From JAAYGT01 sp050252075 (GTDB taxonomy: Bacteria > Pseudomonadota > Gammaproteobacteria > Burkholderiales > Burkholderiaceae_B), in assembly GCA_050252075.1 (NCBI GenBank), contig JBFWLP010000076.1, positions 1-16,275 of the forward strand: a stretch of 16,275 bases of DNA, given 5' to 3'. The position numbers and the translations under genes are program-made. This document shows positions 13,702 through 16,275 of this stretch, piece by piece. The notes under the pieces are model-generated. The model ran no database searches and had not been told where the DNA came from. It was given only the letters and a program-made list of their open reading frames with translations. Position 1 is the stretch's first letter, and each line of letters begins with the position of its first letter.

Positions 13702-14292
13702 ATGGCCGGTAAAAGTGTTGCGCGCGAAGCCGAAGAAATCTCCCTGGCTTCCGACATGATTCGTCTGGGCGCGCGCCTGCAGGTGCTGCAGGCCGAAACG
13801 TCCATCAGTTACGATCGTCTGGCGCGGTTGTATCGCGAGATCCGGGGGTGCTCGCCTCCCAAGGGCATGTTGCCGTTCTCGGTCGACTGGTTCATGACCT
13901 GGCTGCCCAACATTCATTCCACGGTTTTCTACAGTATTTACAAATACGTGAACACCCATACACCTGCCAAGCGGTGTTATGCACTCGTTCAGGCGTACCG
14001 GCTGTATCAGGAACAGGCGCAAGCCGGTCGGGTCGAGGTGGTGGAAGACGAGCCGGTGCTCAGCTTTACCCGGGCCTGGATGCTCGTTCGCTTTTTCGAC
14101 AGCGGCATGCTGCAGTTGTCCCATTGCACCCGCTGCCGGGGTGGTTTCGTAGCCCACGCCCACGATCCCGATAATGATTTCGTGTGCGCCATTTGCCGCC
14201 CGCCACCCCGTGCCGGGAAAACCCGCGCCGGTGCGCTGGGTAGTCCGGCAACAGCACTGCGCAATGCGCGCCGCGCCGCTCAGGCGGTGTAA
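13702..14292 (+). CDS. flhC: FlhC, flagellar master transcriptional regulator subunit
   Basis: 196 residues, the usual FlhC length. FlhC provides the main promoter contacts of the FlhD4C2 complex. It starts with the helical segment SLASDMIRLGARLQVLQ and has a FlhC-type core including GMLPFSVDWFMTWLPNIH. The zinc site is visible as Cys142-x2-Cys145 and Cys162-x2-Cys165 (HCTRC and CAIC). The basic tail (about 168-196, rich in Arg, Ala and Pro) is weakly conserved. The Shine-Dalgarno is poor (GGGT region), so translation may depend on coupling to flhD, whose stop is 20 nt upstream. Confidence 0.95.
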   Translation: MAGKSVAREAEEISLASDMIRLGARLQVLQAETSISYDRLARLYREIRGCSPPKGMLPFSVDWFMTWLPNIHSTVFYSIYKYVNTHTPAKRCYALVQAYRLYQEQAQAGRVEVVEDEPVLSFTRAWMLVRFFDSGMLQLSHCTRCRGGFVAHAHDPDNDFVCAICRPPPRAGKTRAGALGSPATALRNARRAAQAV

Positions 14293-14375
14293 CAGGTTGG
14301 CCTGGGCATCGTTGCTCAGGTGGTTTGTCCGGTTTTTTCGTGTGTGTTCTCCTTAGTGTGAACTTGTAGTGATTT

Positions 14376-14405
14376 GCGCCCGGTTTGTTCTGGGCGCTTT
14401 TTTTT
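14376..14405 (+). terminator. Rho-independent terminator between flhC and motA
   Basis: GCGCCC (14376-14381) pairs with GGGCGC (14392-14397) and is followed by eight T residues (14398-14405). The loop is 10 nt. It separates flhDC from motAB. A weaker hairpin, CCTGGGC / GCTCAGG (14301-14320, one G-U pair), lies between it and flhC and has no immediate T-run. Confidence 0.82.
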
Positions 14406-14508
14406 ACCCAGAAGCCGGATTTAGGTGTCAAAAGTCCCGTTGAACGACGTTTTTCCTGACGGCAAAACCGGCGATGATTACGGTCAACTGTTACTGGAAG
14501 GCGAATCC

Positions 14509-15387
14509 GTGTTAATTCTTTTCGGCTACATCATTGTTGTTCTGGCCGTTTTCGGCAGTTTTATTGGCTTGGGCGGCCATTTGGGGGCGCTTTATCAGCC
14601 GTTCGAGTTCGTGCTGATCGGCGGCGCGGCGCTGGGGGCTTATGTGGCGGCCAACACGGGCAAGTCCATGGCGGCGCTCTTCCAGACCTTGCCCAGCGTG
14701 TTCCGGCGCTCTCCCTACAACAAAGAGCTCTACATGGAGCTCATGGCGCTGCTGTACGTGGTGCTGAACAAGGCCCGTCGCGACGGCCTTATGTCGATCG
14801 AAGGCGATATTGAAGAGCCCGGATCCAGCCCGATCTTTGCCGAGTATCCCCGCGTGCTGGCCGACAAGAAGCTCATGGAGTTCATTACCGACTACCTGCG
14901 GCTGATGGTCAGCGGCAACATGAGCCCTTACGAAATTGAAACGTTGATGGATCAGGAAATCGACACCCACATCCACGAGCGCAATGTACCGGCTCATTCG
15001 CTGCATGTGGTGGCCGATGCGCTGCCCGCGTTCGGTATTGTGGCGGCGGTACTGGGGGTGATCAAGGCACTGGCCTCGGTGGATCAGCCGCCGGCTGTTC
15101 TGGCCGATCTGATTTCCAAGGCCATGGTGGGTACCTTTCTGGGCATTTTGCTGGCATACGGCTTTGTGTCGCCGCTGGCCTCGGCCATTGAACGGCGCAG
15201 TTCATCGTCGGCCAAAGTACTGGAATGCATCAAGGTAACGCTGCTGGCCAGCATGAACGGCTACCCACCGCAGTTATCCGTGGAATTTGGCCGCAAGGTG
15301 CTGTACTCATACCTTCGCCCGTCCTTCTTCGAGCTCGAGGATCACGTGCGCCAGACCCGGTCCAGCAACGCCAAACCCCAGCAGTAA
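14509..15387 (+). CDS. motA: MotA, flagellar motor stator protein
   Basis: 292 residues. MotA5MotB2 is the proton-driven stator in the inner membrane. Four helices are visible (about 2-22, 33-50, 170-192 and 203-222). The cytoplasmic loop has the torque residues Arg90 and Glu98 at the E. coli numbering, and the LPAFGIVAAVLGVIKAL and MVGTFLGILLAYGF segments carry the conserved prolines and pore helices. GTG 14509 is chosen because GGAAGG (14496-14501) lies 7 nt upstream and because this start gives exactly the E. coli residue numbers. A longer frame from GTG 14425 has no ribosome site and adds 28 unrelated residues. I see no clear sigma-28 promoter. motB follows after 9 nt. Confidence 0.95.
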   Translation: MLILFGYIIVVLAVFGSFIGLGGHLGALYQPFEFVLIGGAALGAYVAANTGKSMAALFQTLPSVFRRSPYNKELYMELMALLYVVLNKARRDGLMSIEGDIEEPGSSPIFAEYPRVLADKKLMEFITDYLRLMVSGNMSPYEIETLMDQEIDTHIHERNVPAHSLHVVADALPAFGIVAAVLGVIKALASVDQPPAVLADLISKAMVGTFLGILLAYGFVSPLASAIERRSSSSAKVLECIKVTLLASMNGYPPQLSVEFGRKVLYSYLRPSFFELEDHVRQTRSSNAKPQQ

Positions 15388-15396
15388 ACCCGAATC

Positions 15397-16275
15397 ATGA
15401 GCAAAGTGGAACCGCGCATCGTTATCCGGCGCAAACGCCATCATTCGCCTGCAATGCCACATGGCAGCTGGAAGATTGCGTACGCCGACTTCATGACGGC
15501 CATGATGGCTTTTTTCCTGGTGATGTGGCTGATTTCGCTGGTTCCGCGTGAAGACCTGAAAGAAATAGCGGAATATTTCCGCATGCCGCTCATGACGGCG
15601 ATCACCGGCGGCGAGCGCCATGACCGGGGCAGCTCGGTGATTCCGGGCGGCAATCCCAGCGTCATCCCCAATTCCGATCCGGTGCCTTCGCGCGGCAATG
15701 ACATGCCGATCGGCGATATCCGCGACGACCAGCGCCTGGAGGATCTGAAAACCGAGCTGGAAAGCCTGATACAAACCGACCCCATCTTGCAGCAGTTCCG
15801 CCCGCAGATGCTGCTCGACATGACGCCTGACGGCTTGCGTGTACAGATCATCGACAAAGAAAACCGGCCCATGTTTTCGGTTGGCAGTGCCCAGGTGCAG
15901 ACCTACATGCGGGACATTCTGCGTTTGCTGGGGCCGGTGGTGAACCAGTTTCCGAACAGCATCAGCATTTCCGGCCACACCGATTCCACGCGTTATGCCA
16001 ACGGCGACCGCCAGTACAGCAACTGGGAACTGTCGGCCGACCGGGCGAATTCCGCGCGCCGTGAGCTTGTGTCCGGTGGCATGGCCGACGAAAAGATCAA
16101 GCGTGTGCTGGGTCTGGCCGATACGGTCAGCCTTATGAAAGACGATCCAGGGGCGGCCGTGAACCGCCGTATCAGCATTGTCATTCTGAATTCCCGGGCC
16201 GAGCGGCGCATCGATCAGGAAAACGCTGCCGGATGGACCCCCGAACGCCTGCAGGAAATGCTGGCACCACTGCGC
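15397..16275 (+). CDS. motB: MotB, flagellar motor stator protein (partial, 3' end outside window)
   Basis: 293 residues are present and the stop is beyond the window. The N-terminus is basic, followed by WKIAYADFMTAMMAFFLVMWL, here residues 25-45, with the proton-carrying Asp31 (Asp32 in E. coli). After a periplasmic linker comes an OmpA-like peptidoglycan-binding domain (about 145-270) with SISGHTDSTRYANGD and ELSADRANSARREL motifs. MotB anchors the stator to the cell wall and conducts protons with MotA. It starts 9 nt after the motA stop and is translated in the same operon. E. coli MotB is about 308 residues, so little is missing. Confidence 0.95.
   Translation, partial: MSKVEPRIVIRRKRHHSPAMPHGSWKIAYADFMTAMMAFFLVMWLISLVPREDLKEIAEYFRMPLMTAITGGERHDRGSSVIPGGNPSVIPNSDPVPSRGNDMPIGDIRDDQRLEDLKTELESLIQTDPILQQFRPQMLLDMTPDGLRVQIIDKENRPMFSVGSAQVQTYMRDILRLLGPVVNQFPNSISISGHTDSTRYANGDRQYSNWELSADRANSARRELVSGGMADEKIKRVLGLADTVSLMKDDPGAAVNRRISIVILNSRAERRIDQENAAGWTPERLQEMLAPLR

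Noticed and set aside
14470..14477. GGCGATGA as a sigma-28 -10 element for motA
   Set aside because: It matches GCCGATAA in only 6 of 8 bases and no TAAA-type -35 box lies at the right distance.
1..16275. A new defence, mobile or secondary-metabolite system
   Set aside because: All sizeable genes belong to known metabolic, NO-detoxification, redox, transport or motility families. I found no nuclease, toxin pair, integrase, repeat array or clear base-composition shift within coding DNA.

Overview
The window reads as a chromosomal segment of a betaproteobacterium of the order Burkholderiales, most likely family Alcaligenaceae (Bordetella/Pusillimonas/Advenella-like). The reasons are high-GC coding sequence, a flhDC-motAB cluster, a Cupriavidus-style norR-norA-norB arrangement, and a DsbB variant paired with a DUF5993 peptide. 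The family is an inference from gene content, not from a search. I see no tRNA, rRNA, CRISPR array, transposase or phage gene, and the genes look native.

Layout. (1) 1-862 (-): start of an SbmA/YddA-type ABC exporter, cut by the window edge, divergent from a small antibiotic-biosynthesis-monooxygenase-fold protein (1047-1352, +). (2) 1393-6480: nitric oxide detoxification locus. NorR (-) is followed by a CigR/RcnB-like exported protein on the same strand. Divergently run a short hemerythrin-type di-iron protein (norA position) and quinol-dependent NO reductase norB, overlapping by 8 nt and ended by a UUCG-loop terminator. The norR/norA gap holds three GGT-N7-ACC NorR boxes, an IHF-like site and a near-perfect sigma-54 -24/-12 promoter. 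(3) 6546-8102 (+): SulP anion transporter with STAS domain. (4) 8169-9751 (-): small ribbon-helix-helix protein, DsbB-like oxidoreductase with an unusual second cysteine pair, a 52-residue DUF5993 membrane peptide immediately upstream of it, and a TM2-domain protein. (5) 9772-12998: glycerol utilisation, glpK (-) and glpD (+) divergent, with a sigma-70 promoter and a tandem repeat resembling an operator in front of glpK. (6) 13358-16275 (+): flagellar master regulator flhDC, a terminator, then motA and motB (cut at the right edge).

How the parts work together. In the nor locus NO binds the NorR GAF-domain iron, NorR (on its three boxes) activates sigma-54 RNA polymerase, and the di-iron protein plus NorB are made. 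GlpK and GlpD convert glycerol to dihydroxyacetone phosphate. FlhD4C2 switches on flagellar genes, and MotA/MotB form the stator.

I did not find a clearly new multi-gene system such as a defence island. The items most worth a second look are the compact NorR/IHF/sigma-54 control region, the di-iron protein lacking its usual N-terminal domain, the CigR-like gene tied to norR, and the DsbB variant.
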